Assembly: GCA_035315685.1 (NCBI GenBank)
Contig: DATFXR010000449.1
Coordinates: forward strand, 1-11,972
DNA length: 11,972 nucleotides
Direction: 5' to 3'
Source: QHWK01 sp035315685
GTDB taxonomy: Bacteria > Acidobacteriota > Vicinamibacteria > Vicinamibacterales > CAVVIG01
Part shown: piece by piece, positions 1-5,622 of the stretch
How the letters are laid out: every line of letters starts with the position of its first letter
How positions within the stretch are numbered: the stretch's first letter is position 1
Translations under genes and position numbers: made by a program
The notes under the pieces: model-generated
The model's input: only the letters and a program-made list of their open reading frames with translations
Databases searched by the model: none
What the model was told of the DNA's origin: nothing

Positions 1-428
1 ACGAGATCGAGCGCCGCGCGATCGCGATACGGACCGTTCTGGCCGAATCCCGAGATCGAGCAATACACGATTCGCGGATTGCGCTCGGTGGCGCGTTGGT
101 AGTCGATCCCGAGCTTCGCGACGGTGCCGACGCGCAAGTTCTCGAGGACGACGTCGGCGCGTTCGAGCAGCCGGAAGAAGAGGGCACGCCCCTCGGGATG
201 CTTGAGATCGATCGCGACGCTTTTCTTGTTGCGATTGAGGTTGACGAAGTACGCCGATTCGTCGTCGTAGAACGGCGGCCCCCACGCGCGCGAAATCTCG
301 CCGTCGAGCGGCTCGATCTTGATGATCTCGGCGCCGTAGTCGCCGAGCATCGTCGATGCGAAGGGACCTGCGAGCGCGTGCGAGAGATCGAGAACGACGA
401 TGTCGGCGAGCGCCGCCGCCGCGGTCAT
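1..428 (-). CDS. Family III CoA-transferase (CaiB/BaiF type), N-terminal part
   Basis: The minus strand opens with ATG at 428-426 and stays open to the left edge, giving 142 complete residues. The protein begins with the family pattern: a short strand (DIVVLDLSHALAGPFASTMLGDYGA, residues 9-33, given here as the positions of LDLS at 13-16 and GPFAS at 21-25), then AEIIKIEP (33-40), NLNRNKKSVAIDLK (63-76), DVVLENLRVGTVAKLG (92-107) and SISGFGQNGPYRDR (124-137). This is the N-terminal Rossmann-like part of enzymes that move CoA between acyl-CoA and free acids, or that racemise 2-methylacyl-CoA. Asp141, two codons from the edge, lies where the family has its catalytic aspartate; that assignment is by analogy. 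The substrate cannot be read from this part. The start overlaps the stop of the upstream kinase gene by 4 nt (ATGA), so translational coupling is likely. About two thirds of the gene lies outside the window. Confidence 0.9.
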   Translation of the reverse strand, partial: MTAAAALADIVVLDLSHALAGPFASTMLGDYGAEIIKIEPLDGEISRAWGPPFYDDESAYFVNLNRNKKSVAIDLKHPEGRALFFRLLERADVVLENLRVGTVAKLGIDYQRATERNPRIVYCSISGFGQNGPYRDRAALDL

Positions 429-2275
429 TGTTCGACGGCGGCGTACAGCGCGCGGTGATCGATCGGTTTGGCGAGGTAGCCGTCCATCCCGGCGGCGAGA
501 CAGCGCTCGCGGTCGCCGGTCATCGCGTGCGCGGTCATCGCGACGATCCGTACGCGCGAGCCGGTGCCGCGCTCCCACTCGCGGATCGCCGCCGTCGCTG
601 CGAAGCCGTCCATGTCGGGCATCTGCACGTCCATGAGCACGAGATCGAACGCGCCGTGCTGCAGCGCGGCGAGCGCCTCGCGGCCATTGCTGACCACGGT
701 CACCGCGTGGCCGCGTTTCGAGAGCAGGCCGGCGGCGACCCGCTGGTTCACGAGATTGTCCTCGGCCACGAGGATCCGCGACGGACGCGCCGACTCCGGC
801 GGACCCAGCATTGACGCCCGCGCCGCGGCGCTGACCTCCGCGCGCGCGGTCCGCAGCCTGGCGGTGAAATGAAACGTGCTCCCGGCCTCCGGCGCACTGT
901 CGACGGTGATGCCGCCGTCCATCAAGTGCGCGAGGGTGGCGGCGATCGCGAGCCCGAGACCGGTTCCGCCGAATCGGCGGGTCATCGATCCGTCCACCTG
1001 GCGGAACGGCTCGAAGATCGCCTGCCGCTCGTCGGCCCGCATGCCGATCCCGGTGTCGCTGACGTCGAAGCGGAGCGTGACGCGATCGTTGAGCGGCGTG
1101 TCGGCGGAGACGTCGAGCGTCACGCCGCCGCGCTCGGTGAACTTCACCGCGTTGGACAGCAGAATCGTCAGCACCTGCTTCAGGCGCAGCGGGTCGCCGA
1201 CGACAACCGGCGGGGCGAGCGGGCTGACCTGCGACGACAGCGCCAGGCATTTTGCCTGTGCGTCACGCGCCACCACTGCGACCGCCTCGTGGACCGTGTC
1301 GCCGAGCGCGAACGGGATCGATTCGAGCTCGAGCCGCTGCGACTCGATCGTCGAGAAGTCGAGGATGTCATTGACGACCCCGAGGAGCGATTCGGCCTGG
1401 CCGCGGATCGTCTGCAGACAATCGGATTGCTGCGGCGTCAGCAGCGTGTCGAGCATCAGCGCGGTCATGCCGATGATGCCGTTCATCGGCGTTCGAATCT
1501 CGTGGCTGATGTTCGCGAGGAATTCGCTCTTGGCGCGATTCGCCGCTTCGGCCGCGTCCCTGGCGCGCGCGAGCGCCTCCTCCGCGCGCTTGCGGGCAGA
1601 GCAGTCTCGATAGATCGAGATGAACGCGATCGCCTTGCCGCCGGCGTCGTGCTCGAGCGCGATCGACTGCTCGATGAACTGCGACGGCGACACCTGGTAG
1701 TCGTAGGTCGCCGCCTCGCCCGTACGGAAGACCTGGTTGAAGATCTCGAACGTGCGCGCGTGCCGGACCGGGTTCTGCGTGTCGCGGAAACTGTGGCCGA
1801 TAATCTTCTCGCGTGACAGGCCGAACAGCCGGCAGAAGGCGTCGTTCACGAACAGGTAGCGGCCGCGCAGATCGACGACCGAGCAGCCGTCCTGAATCTG
1901 GTTGAGGATGGCGCGGAACCGTTCGCTCTGCCGGAACGCTTCTTCGGCGTGCTCGTCGGGCGTGATGCGGCGCACGATCGCGACGACGCGCAGCGCCGCG
2001 TCGCGCCCTTCGATCGAGATCGCGAATTCGGCCTTGAACTCGTGGCCGTCCCGGTGGAGCGCGGTCAGCTCGAGCCGCCGGATCGGACGCTCCGGCGCAT
2101 CGATGAAGCTGTGAAGCGCGCGATCGTGGCGCGCGCGATTGCGCTCGGGGACGAGCAGGTGCGAGCGCATGCCGATCGCTTGATGCGCCGGCCAGCCAAA
2201 CAGGCCTTCCGACTCGGCGCTCCACGACGTGATCACGCCGTGCGCGTCCTGTTCGATGTAGCCTTCGACGGCCAT
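425..2275 (-). CDS. PAS-PAS hybrid sensor histidine kinase with C-terminal receiver
   Basis: A 616-residue soluble protein with no signal peptide or membrane segment. Domains in order: PAS 1 (about 3-108), PAS 2 (about 115-228), a short charged Ala-rich linker helix (228-250), HisKA with the H-box SHEIRTP and phospho-accepting His258, HATPase with N-box Asn375, G1 box DTGIGM (407-412) and G2 box GGTGLGL (436-442), then a receiver (499-616) with acidic Glu505/Asp506, phospho-accepting Asp549, Thr581 and Lys603. All catalytic residues are present, so it should be active. There is no HPt domain, so a separate phosphotransfer partner would be needed, or the receiver regulates the kinase itself. 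ATG 2275 is the only usable start: an in-frame TGA lies at 2338-2336 and no ATG, GTG or TTG codon lies between. No ribosome-binding site precedes it. Its TGA overlaps the CoA-transferase start, and it is divergent from the thiolase gene. The PAS ligand is unknown. Confidence 0.95.
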   Translation of the reverse strand: MAVEGYIEQDAHGVITSWSAESEGLFGWPAHQAIGMRSHLLVPERNRARHDRALHSFIDAPERPIRRLELTALHRDGHEFKAEFAISIEGRDAALRVVAIVRRITPDEHAEEAFRQSERFRAILNQIQDGCSVVDLRGRYLFVNDAFCRLFGLSREKIIGHSFRDTQNPVRHARTFEIFNQVFRTGEAATYDYQVSPSQFIEQSIALEHDAGGKAIAFISIYRDCSARKRAEEALARARDAAEAANRAKSEFLANISHEIRTPMNGIIGMTALMLDTLLTPQQSDCLQTIRGQAESLLGVVNDILDFSTIESQRLELESIPFALGDTVHEAVAVVARDAQAKCLALSSQVSPLAPPVVVGDPLRLKQVLTILLSNAVKFTERGGVTLDVSADTPLNDRVTLRFDVSDTGIGMRADERQAIFEPFRQVDGSMTRRFGGTGLGLAIAATLAHLMDGGITVDSAPEAGSTFHFTARLRTARAEVSAAARASMLGPPESARPSRILVAEDNLVNQRVAAGLLSKRGHAVTVVSNGREALAALQHGAFDLVLMDVQMPDMDGFAATAAIREWERGTGSRVRIVAMTAHAMTGDRERCLAAGMDGYLAKPIDHRALYAAVEQ

Positions 2276-2282
2276 CCGCGCG

Positions 2283-2288
2283 AGTGTA
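2283..2288 (-). promoter_or_regulatory. Candidate -10 box of a leaderless promoter for the histidine kinase
   Basis: Reading the minus strand, TACACT is followed by 7 nt and then the ATG at 2275. A -10 box at this spacing would place the transcript start at or next to the start codon. No Shine-Dalgarno sequence is present, which fits. No convincing -35 box is seen. The hexamer is weak on its own; the support is that the same arrangement occurs at two other genes here. Confidence 0.35.
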
Positions 2289-2310
2289 TGCCGAAACCGG
2301 GCAACGCTGT

Positions 2311-2316
2311 TAGAGT
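2311..2316 (+). promoter_or_regulatory. Candidate -10 box of a leaderless promoter for the thiolase
   Basis: TAGAGT lies 6 nt before the ATG at 2323, placing transcription start close to the start codon. The gap between the divergent kinase and thiolase starts is only 47 bp, so both promoters must sit in it or reach into the opposite gene. No -35 match is visible. The GGCAGG just before the ATG is too close to the start to be a good ribosome-binding site. Confidence 0.35.
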
Positions 2317-2322
2317 GGCAGG

Positions 2323-3501
2323 ATGCCTGATGCCGTCATCGTGTCCACGGCCCGCACGCCGCTCTGCAAAAGCTGGCGCGGCGCCTTCAACATGACCCAT
2401 GGTGCGACGATGGGCGGCCACGCGCTGGGATGTGCGATCAAGCGCGCCGGTCTCGACGCCGCCGAAATCGAAGACGTGCTCATGGGATGCGCCAATCCGG
2501 AAGGCGCGACCGGCCGCAACATCGCGCGGCAGATCGCGATCCGCGCCGGCTGTCCGGTCACGACCGCCGGCATGACCGTCAACCGCTTCTGTTCGTCGGG
2601 TCTGCAGACCATCGCCATCGCGTCGCAACGGGTGATGTGTGGCGAAGGCGACATCTTTGCCGCCGGCGGCGTGGAATCGATCTCGTGCGTGCAGAACGAG
2701 ATGAACACACACATGCTCGCCGAACCGTGGATCGTGACGCACAAGCCGGAGCTGTACTGGCCGATGCTGCAGACGGCCGAGTACGTCGCGAAGACCTACC
2801 ACATCTCGCGCGAGCAGCAGGACGAGTACGGCGTCCGCAGCCAGCAGCGGGCGGCAGCGGCGCGCGCCGCCGGCAAGTTCAACGACGAGATCGTCGCGAT
2901 GACGACGACGATGAAGGTGGTGGACAAGGCGAGCGGCGCGGAGTCGATGACCACCGTCACCGTCTCCCAGGACGAAGGGATCCGTCCCGACACGACCCTC
3001 GAAGGCGTCTCGAAGATCAAGCCGGCGATCGAGGGCGGCGTCATCAGTGCCGGCAACGCCAGTCAGTTCTCGGACGGCGCCGGCGTCTGCGTGGTGATGA
3101 GCGATCGGGTGGCGGCGAAGAACGGTCTGAAACCGCTCGGCGTGTTCCGCGGATTCGCGGTCGCCGGCTGCGAGCCGGCGGAAATGGGCATCGGTCCGGT
3201 GTTCGCCGTGCCCAAGCTGCTCGCGCGCACCGGCACGAAGATGGACGAGATCGATCTCTGGGAACTGAACGAGGCCTTTGCCGTGCAGGTGATCTACTGT
3301 CGCGATCGCCTCGGCATTCCTGACGATCGGTTGAACGTCAACGGTGGCGCGATTGCCGTCGGCCACCCGTACGGCATGTCAGGTCAACGCCTCGTCGGCC
3401 ACGCGCTCATCGAGGGCAAACGCCGCGGCGCCAGGAAGGTGGTCGTGACGATGTGCATCGGCGGCGGGATGGGAGCCGCCGGGCTGTTCGAGATCGCGTA
3501 G
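2323..3501 (+). CDS. Thiolase (acetyl-CoA acetyltransferase / 3-ketoacyl-CoA thiolase)
   Basis: The 392-residue length is typical of the family. The catalytic set is complete: nucleophile Cys90 in NRFCSSGLQT, the NEAF motif at 316-319, His348 in GHPYGMSG and the second cysteine Cys378 in MCIGGGMGAAG. The N-terminal VIVSTARTP and the GRNIARQIAIRAG stretch (64-76) are also standard. The enzyme condenses or cleaves acyl-CoA with acetyl-CoA, in beta-oxidation or in ketoacid/PHB-type metabolism; sequence reading alone does not separate these. The start at 2323 matches the normal N-terminus (MPDAVIVSTARTP). A second ATG at 2330 is out of frame. It is divergent from the kinase/CoA-transferase operon, so the CoA enzymes may act in the same pathway, but this is only suggested by position. 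It ends at the repeat hairpin at 3502. Confidence 0.95.
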   Translation: MPDAVIVSTARTPLCKSWRGAFNMTHGATMGGHALGCAIKRAGLDAAEIEDVLMGCANPEGATGRNIARQIAIRAGCPVTTAGMTVNRFCSSGLQTIAIASQRVMCGEGDIFAAGGVESISCVQNEMNTHMLAEPWIVTHKPELYWPMLQTAEYVAKTYHISREQQDEYGVRSQQRAAAARAAGKFNDEIVAMTTTMKVVDKASGAESMTTVTVSQDEGIRPDTTLEGVSKIKPAIEGGVISAGNASQFSDGAGVCVVMSDRVAAKNGLKPLGVFRGFAVAGCEPAEMGIGPVFAVPKLLARTGTKMDEIDLWELNEAFAVQVIYCRDRLGIPDDRLNVNGGAIAVGHPYGMSGQRLVGHALIEGKRRGARKVVVTMCIGGGMGAAGLFEIA

Positions 3502-3651
3502 AACCTCAGGTTCCAGGGTTCTAAGGTTCTCAAGTTCTAAGGTTCTTGGTTCCAGGTTCGGGTTCCAGGTTCTCGGCAGGCCGCGAGAACCACGAACCGT
3601 GAACCTGAGAACTTGAGAACCGAGAACCTCGTTGTTACCGAGAACCTCGTG
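3502..3651. repeat. GGTTCT-type repeats forming a long imperfect hairpin between convergent genes
   Basis: This gene-free stretch lies between the thiolase stop and the stop of the minus-strand secretin-like gene. From about 3509 to 3575 the plus strand carries at least eight degenerate GGTTC units spaced 7-8 nt apart; from 3584 to 3649 the same units appear as their reverse complement (GAACC). The innermost stem is GGTTCTCG (3568-3575) with CGAGAACC (3584-3591) around an 8-nt loop. A perfect 14-bp pair lies further out: GGTTCTCAAGTTCT (3525-3538) and its complement at 3608-3621. The position suggests a two-way transcription barrier, although there is no U-tract as in a classical intrinsic terminator. 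Confidence 0.8.
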
Positions 3652-4233
3652 TTACTTGACGATCGTCAGCGTGACGTCGACCTTCACCGTTTCGCCGGTG
3701 ACTTTGTCGGTTGCAGTCGTGAACGTCGCGGTCTCGCCGTTCTTCAGCACCAGTCCGTTGCTCGCACGAAACGAGCGGAAGGTCGGGTTGGGACGTGACG
3801 AATTCTGGTCGTCGGGAAAAACCGACGAGTCGTCGATCGTCAACCGGAGTGAAAAGCGCCCGTCCTCGAGCGGCGCCGCGGTGCAGTCGATGTTCGTGCC
3901 GACGTCCTGATACTGAACCGGCCCGCCAGCAGGCGCGTCTTTCGGCACGTTCGTCATCATCATCATCGTGACCGGAACCTTCGTGCCCATGCGCAGCGTG
4001 GCCGGATTGCCGGTGAGCACCGATATCGTATACGGCATGCTGCTGATTTTCTTTTCACCCTGATAACGGGTCATCAGGATCTGAATCTTCAGCGGCACGA
4101 CGGGAACCGGCGCAGTCTTCGCCGGGGCTGGCGGCGGCGCCTTCTCCTGCTCTTTCTCCTGTGTGCTCACCAGCGCCGTCGAGGCGAGCGCGAACGCGAA
4201 GATGAGTCCGAGCATCTGCAGCTGTTTCGTCAC
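3652..4233 (-). CDS. Small secreted protein resembling the secretin beta domain
   Basis: 193 residues. The N-terminus is a signal peptide (hydrophobic 7-22, likely cleavage near 23-24), followed by a Glu/Lys/Pro/Ala-rich linker (25-48) and one compact domain (about 48-193). The domain order recalls the C-terminal domain of type II/III secretion and type IV pilus secretins: a strand ending GTKVPV (83-88), YQDVGTNIDCTA (108-119), an alternating strand RFSLRLTIDDSSV (126-138), then FRSFRASNGLVLKNGETATF (152-171). It lacks the N0/N1 domains and most of the usual length, so it is probably not a channel on its own. The similarity was recognised by eye and is not proven. The start codon is GTG at 4233-4231, overlapping the anti-sigma stop (GTGA), so the gene is the third of a coupled operon. 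A (CAT)4 tract at 3955-3966 encodes four methionines. Alternative: an unrelated periplasmic beta-sandwich protein. Confidence 0.75.
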   Translation of the reverse strand: MTKQLQMLGLIFAFALASTALVSTQEKEQEKAPPPAPAKTAPVPVVPLKIQILMTRYQGEKKISSMPYTISVLTGNPATLRMGTKVPVTMMMMTNVPKDAPAGGPVQYQDVGTNIDCTAAPLEDGRFSLRLTIDDSSVFPDDQNSSRPNPTFRSFRASNGLVLKNGETATFTTATDKVTGETVKVDVTLTIVK

Positions 4234-4811
4234 TGACGTACTCCTTCTCCGCCCGTGCCGGGCGCAATCGGGTCGATGGTGATTGCGGGAATCTCGATGT
4301 CAACGACTGGTGGAAGCTCCATCACCGAGGGCGTCGTCGCGGCGAGCACCGGCGCGAGATCGATCCGCCCCTCGCGCGTGCCGAAGATCAGCGCGCGGAG
4401 CGCGGCCGTTTCGCGCCGGTCGACGAGGATCTCCGGTTCCGCTCGCGATGTCGCCGATTCGTGCTGCGCTGCCGTGTGCGTTCGCGGGACGGGCGACGCA
4501 GGCTCGGCTGAGACACTGAGTCCCCGACCGTTCAGGTCAGGCGTCTGAGACGAGAACAGCGCGAAGGTCCGGCTGTCGAGGACAGACGGTGTTGACGGCG
4601 CGTTCCTGCCTCCGTCGCGCGTGAACACGAAGGCGACGGTCGCGACCGCTGCGACTGCGACGATCGAGGCCGCGATGCGCCACGCGCCGAACCACGATGC
4701 GGCTGGCGGCGACGCGTCGGCGATCCGCACCCGCACTCGCGCGACGAACTCCGGCGACGGTTCGACGCCGAGCAGCGTCTGCAGCTCGCGATCGAGTGAG
4801 GCGTCGGTCAT
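4230..4811 (-). CDS. Probable anti-sigma factor, single-pass membrane protein
   Basis: 193 residues from the ATG at 4811-4809, which overlaps the sigma-factor stop (ATGA). A longer frame reaches back to 5000, but its extra N-terminus is Arg-rich shadow sequence inside the sigma gene, so the overlapping ATG is preferred. The first 35 residues are a short cytoplasmic part (LDRELQTLLGVEPSPEFVAR at 6-25), then one membrane helix (about 43-64, ending FVFTRDGG), then a long Ser/Thr/Pro-rich part (65-193), presumably periplasmic. The C-terminus has IFGTREGRIDL and an alternating Ile/Pro stretch (DIEIPAITIDPIAP). There is no cysteine at all, so it cannot be a zinc-binding (ZAS, HxxxCxxC) anti-sigma factor. 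The assignment rests on gene order and topology. It is coupled to the downstream secretin-like gene by a GTGA overlap. Confidence 0.7.
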   Translation of the reverse strand: MTDASLDRELQTLLGVEPSPEFVARVRVRIADASPPAASWFGAWRIAASIVAVAAVATVAFVFTRDGGRNAPSTPSVLDSRTFALFSSQTPDLNGRGLSVSAEPASPVPRTHTAAQHESATSRAEPEILVDRRETAALRALIFGTREGRIDLAPVLAATTPSVMELPPVVDIEIPAITIDPIAPGTGGEGVRQ

Positions 4812-5404
4812 TTCGTCTCGGCGGTCCGCATCCATTGCAGGTGCTCCTTCAAGCGCTGCCGCGCGACGAACAGGCGCGATTTCACTGTGCCCTCCGGCAG
4901 CGCCAGCAGCCGCGCGACCTCGCTGACGTCGTGCCCTTCGATGCTGGCGAGGACGATCGCGACGCGCAGCTTCTCGGGGAGCGCGTCGATGGCGGTCCAC
5001 AGGTGCGCCGCACGCTCGCGCTCGACGAGATCCTCGGTCAGGCTGCCGGCTGCCCTGGCGTCGCGAGCGATTGCTGACTCGCTGTCGCGCGCCTCGCGAC
5101 GGCGATCGCCGCGCCGGCGGTCGAGTGCGAGCCGCCAGGTCATGCGGACGAGCCAGGCGCGGAACCGTTCGCGATTGCGCAGCTGGCTGAAGCAGCGATA
5201 CGCCTTGACGAACGCTTCCTGCGCGACGTCCTCGGCGTCCTGCCGGTGGCGCAGGACGCTGTAGGCAACGCGGAACGCCAGCGTGGACGATTCGGCCAGG
5301 CGTGCTTCGAATTCCTGCTCGACGGTGCGGTCCGTCGTCACGAACGAGCCAGCCAGCTGGACCACCCGGTCATGCATTGCCGCAGTCACCAGGCAAGACG
5401 CCAC
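4808..5404 (-). CDS. ECF-type sigma-70 family RNA polymerase sigma factor
   Basis: Up to 198 residues, with the two-domain ECF layout. Region 2 (about 40-107) contains the core-binding DAEDVAQEAFVKAYRCF (56-72) and the -10-recognising RFRAWLVRMTWRLALDRRR (80-98). Region 4 (about 134-190) contains LPEKLRVAIVLASIEGHDVSE (142-162, read here as LPEKLR at 142-147 and GHDVSE at 157-162) and the DNA-binding helix-turn-helix LPEGTVKSRLFVARQRLKEH (169-188). There is no region 3, as usual for ECF factors. The start is uncertain: GTG at 5404 gives the longest form, GTG at 5389 and ATG at 5377 are possible, and none has a clear ribosome-binding site. It is first in an operon with the probable anti-sigma gene, the usual arrangement for a sigma factor released by an envelope signal. 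The REP-like hairpin begins about 30 bp upstream. Confidence 0.93.
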   Translation of the reverse strand: MASCLVTAAMHDRVVQLAGSFVTTDRTVEQEFEARLAESSTLAFRVAYSVLRHRQDAEDVAQEAFVKAYRCFSQLRNRERFRAWLVRMTWRLALDRRRGDRRREARDSESAIARDARAAGSLTEDLVERERAAHLWTAIDALPEKLRVAIVLASIEGHDVSEVARLLALPEGTVKSRLFVARQRLKEHLQWMRTAETK

Positions 5405-5432
5405 CGATCGGCGACCGGTTCAGCCGAGATTT

Positions 5433-5483
5433 CCACAGGGGGTCGGGAATCGTTTCGAGAAACGATTCCCGACCCCCCTGTGG
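5433..5483. repeat. Near-perfect inverted repeat (REP-like hairpin)
   Basis: The left arm (5433-5456, CCACAGGGGGTCGGGAATCG followed by TTTC) is the reverse complement of the right arm (5459-5483) except for one extra C in the C-run of the right arm. Only two bases separate the arms, so the tip of the stem must open a little. It lies between the sigma-factor gene (minus) and the metallohydrolase gene (plus), pointing away from neither end of a transcript, so it is unlikely to be an ordinary terminator. It consists of two head-to-head copies of the repeat found again at 5553 and 5583. Confidence 0.9.
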
Positions 5484-5610
5484 ATGACGGATCTGGACCA
5501 GGCGATTGTGACGAATTGCGCCTGATTCCACGTGGCGGAGTGTCCACTTTTTGAAAACGATTCCCGACCCCGTGTGGGTGCGGAAAAACGATTCCCGACC
5601 CCCTGTGGAT
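5459..5610 (+). repeat. Three same-direction copies of the AACGATTCCCGACCCC repeat
   Basis: Copies start at about 5459, 5553 and 5583. Each has GAAA(A) followed by ACGATTCCCGACCCC, then (C)(C)TGTGG or the variant GTGTGGG in the second. The first and third end in TGTGGAT. Spacings are 94 and 30 bp, so this is not a tandem or CRISPR-type array. A fourth copy in the opposite direction forms the hairpin with the first. The spacer 5486-5552 has no gene; it includes CACGTGG and GTGTCCACTTTTTG. The last copy abuts the candidate promoter of the metallohydrolase. Confidence 0.88.
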
Positions 5611-5615
5611 ATAGT
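5610..5615 (+). promoter_or_regulatory. Candidate -10 box for the metallohydrolase gene
   Basis: TATAGT differs from the TATAAT consensus at one base and ends 7 nt before the ATG at 5623. Its first T is the last base of the final REP-like copy, so the repeat supplies the upstream promoter DNA. A transcript starting 6-8 nt downstream would be leaderless or nearly so. No good -35 hexamer is found 16-18 nt upstream. A weak AGGCGG (5616-5621) directly before the ATG is too close for a normal ribosome-binding site. Confidence 0.4.
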
Positions 5616-5622
5616 AGGCGGC

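Noticed and set aside
869..1816. Plus-strand open frame of 315 codons opposite the histidine kinase
   Set aside because: Arg/Asp-rich shadow; the kinase on the other strand has every catalytic box.
2233..3366. Minus-strand open frame of 377 codons opposite the thiolase gene
   Set aside because: No domain, His/Arg/Asp-rich shadow composition, and it overlaps a complete thiolase with all catalytic residues.
4812..5000. Longer N-terminus for the anti-sigma candidate, starting at 5000
   Set aside because: The extra 63 residues are Arg/Ala-rich, lie wholly inside the sigma-factor gene in another frame, and an ATGA overlap offers a better start at 4811.
5433..5610. Possible CRISPR array
   Set aside because: Repeat spacing is irregular (94 and 30 bp), one copy is inverted and fused, there are no equal-length spacers and no cas genes.
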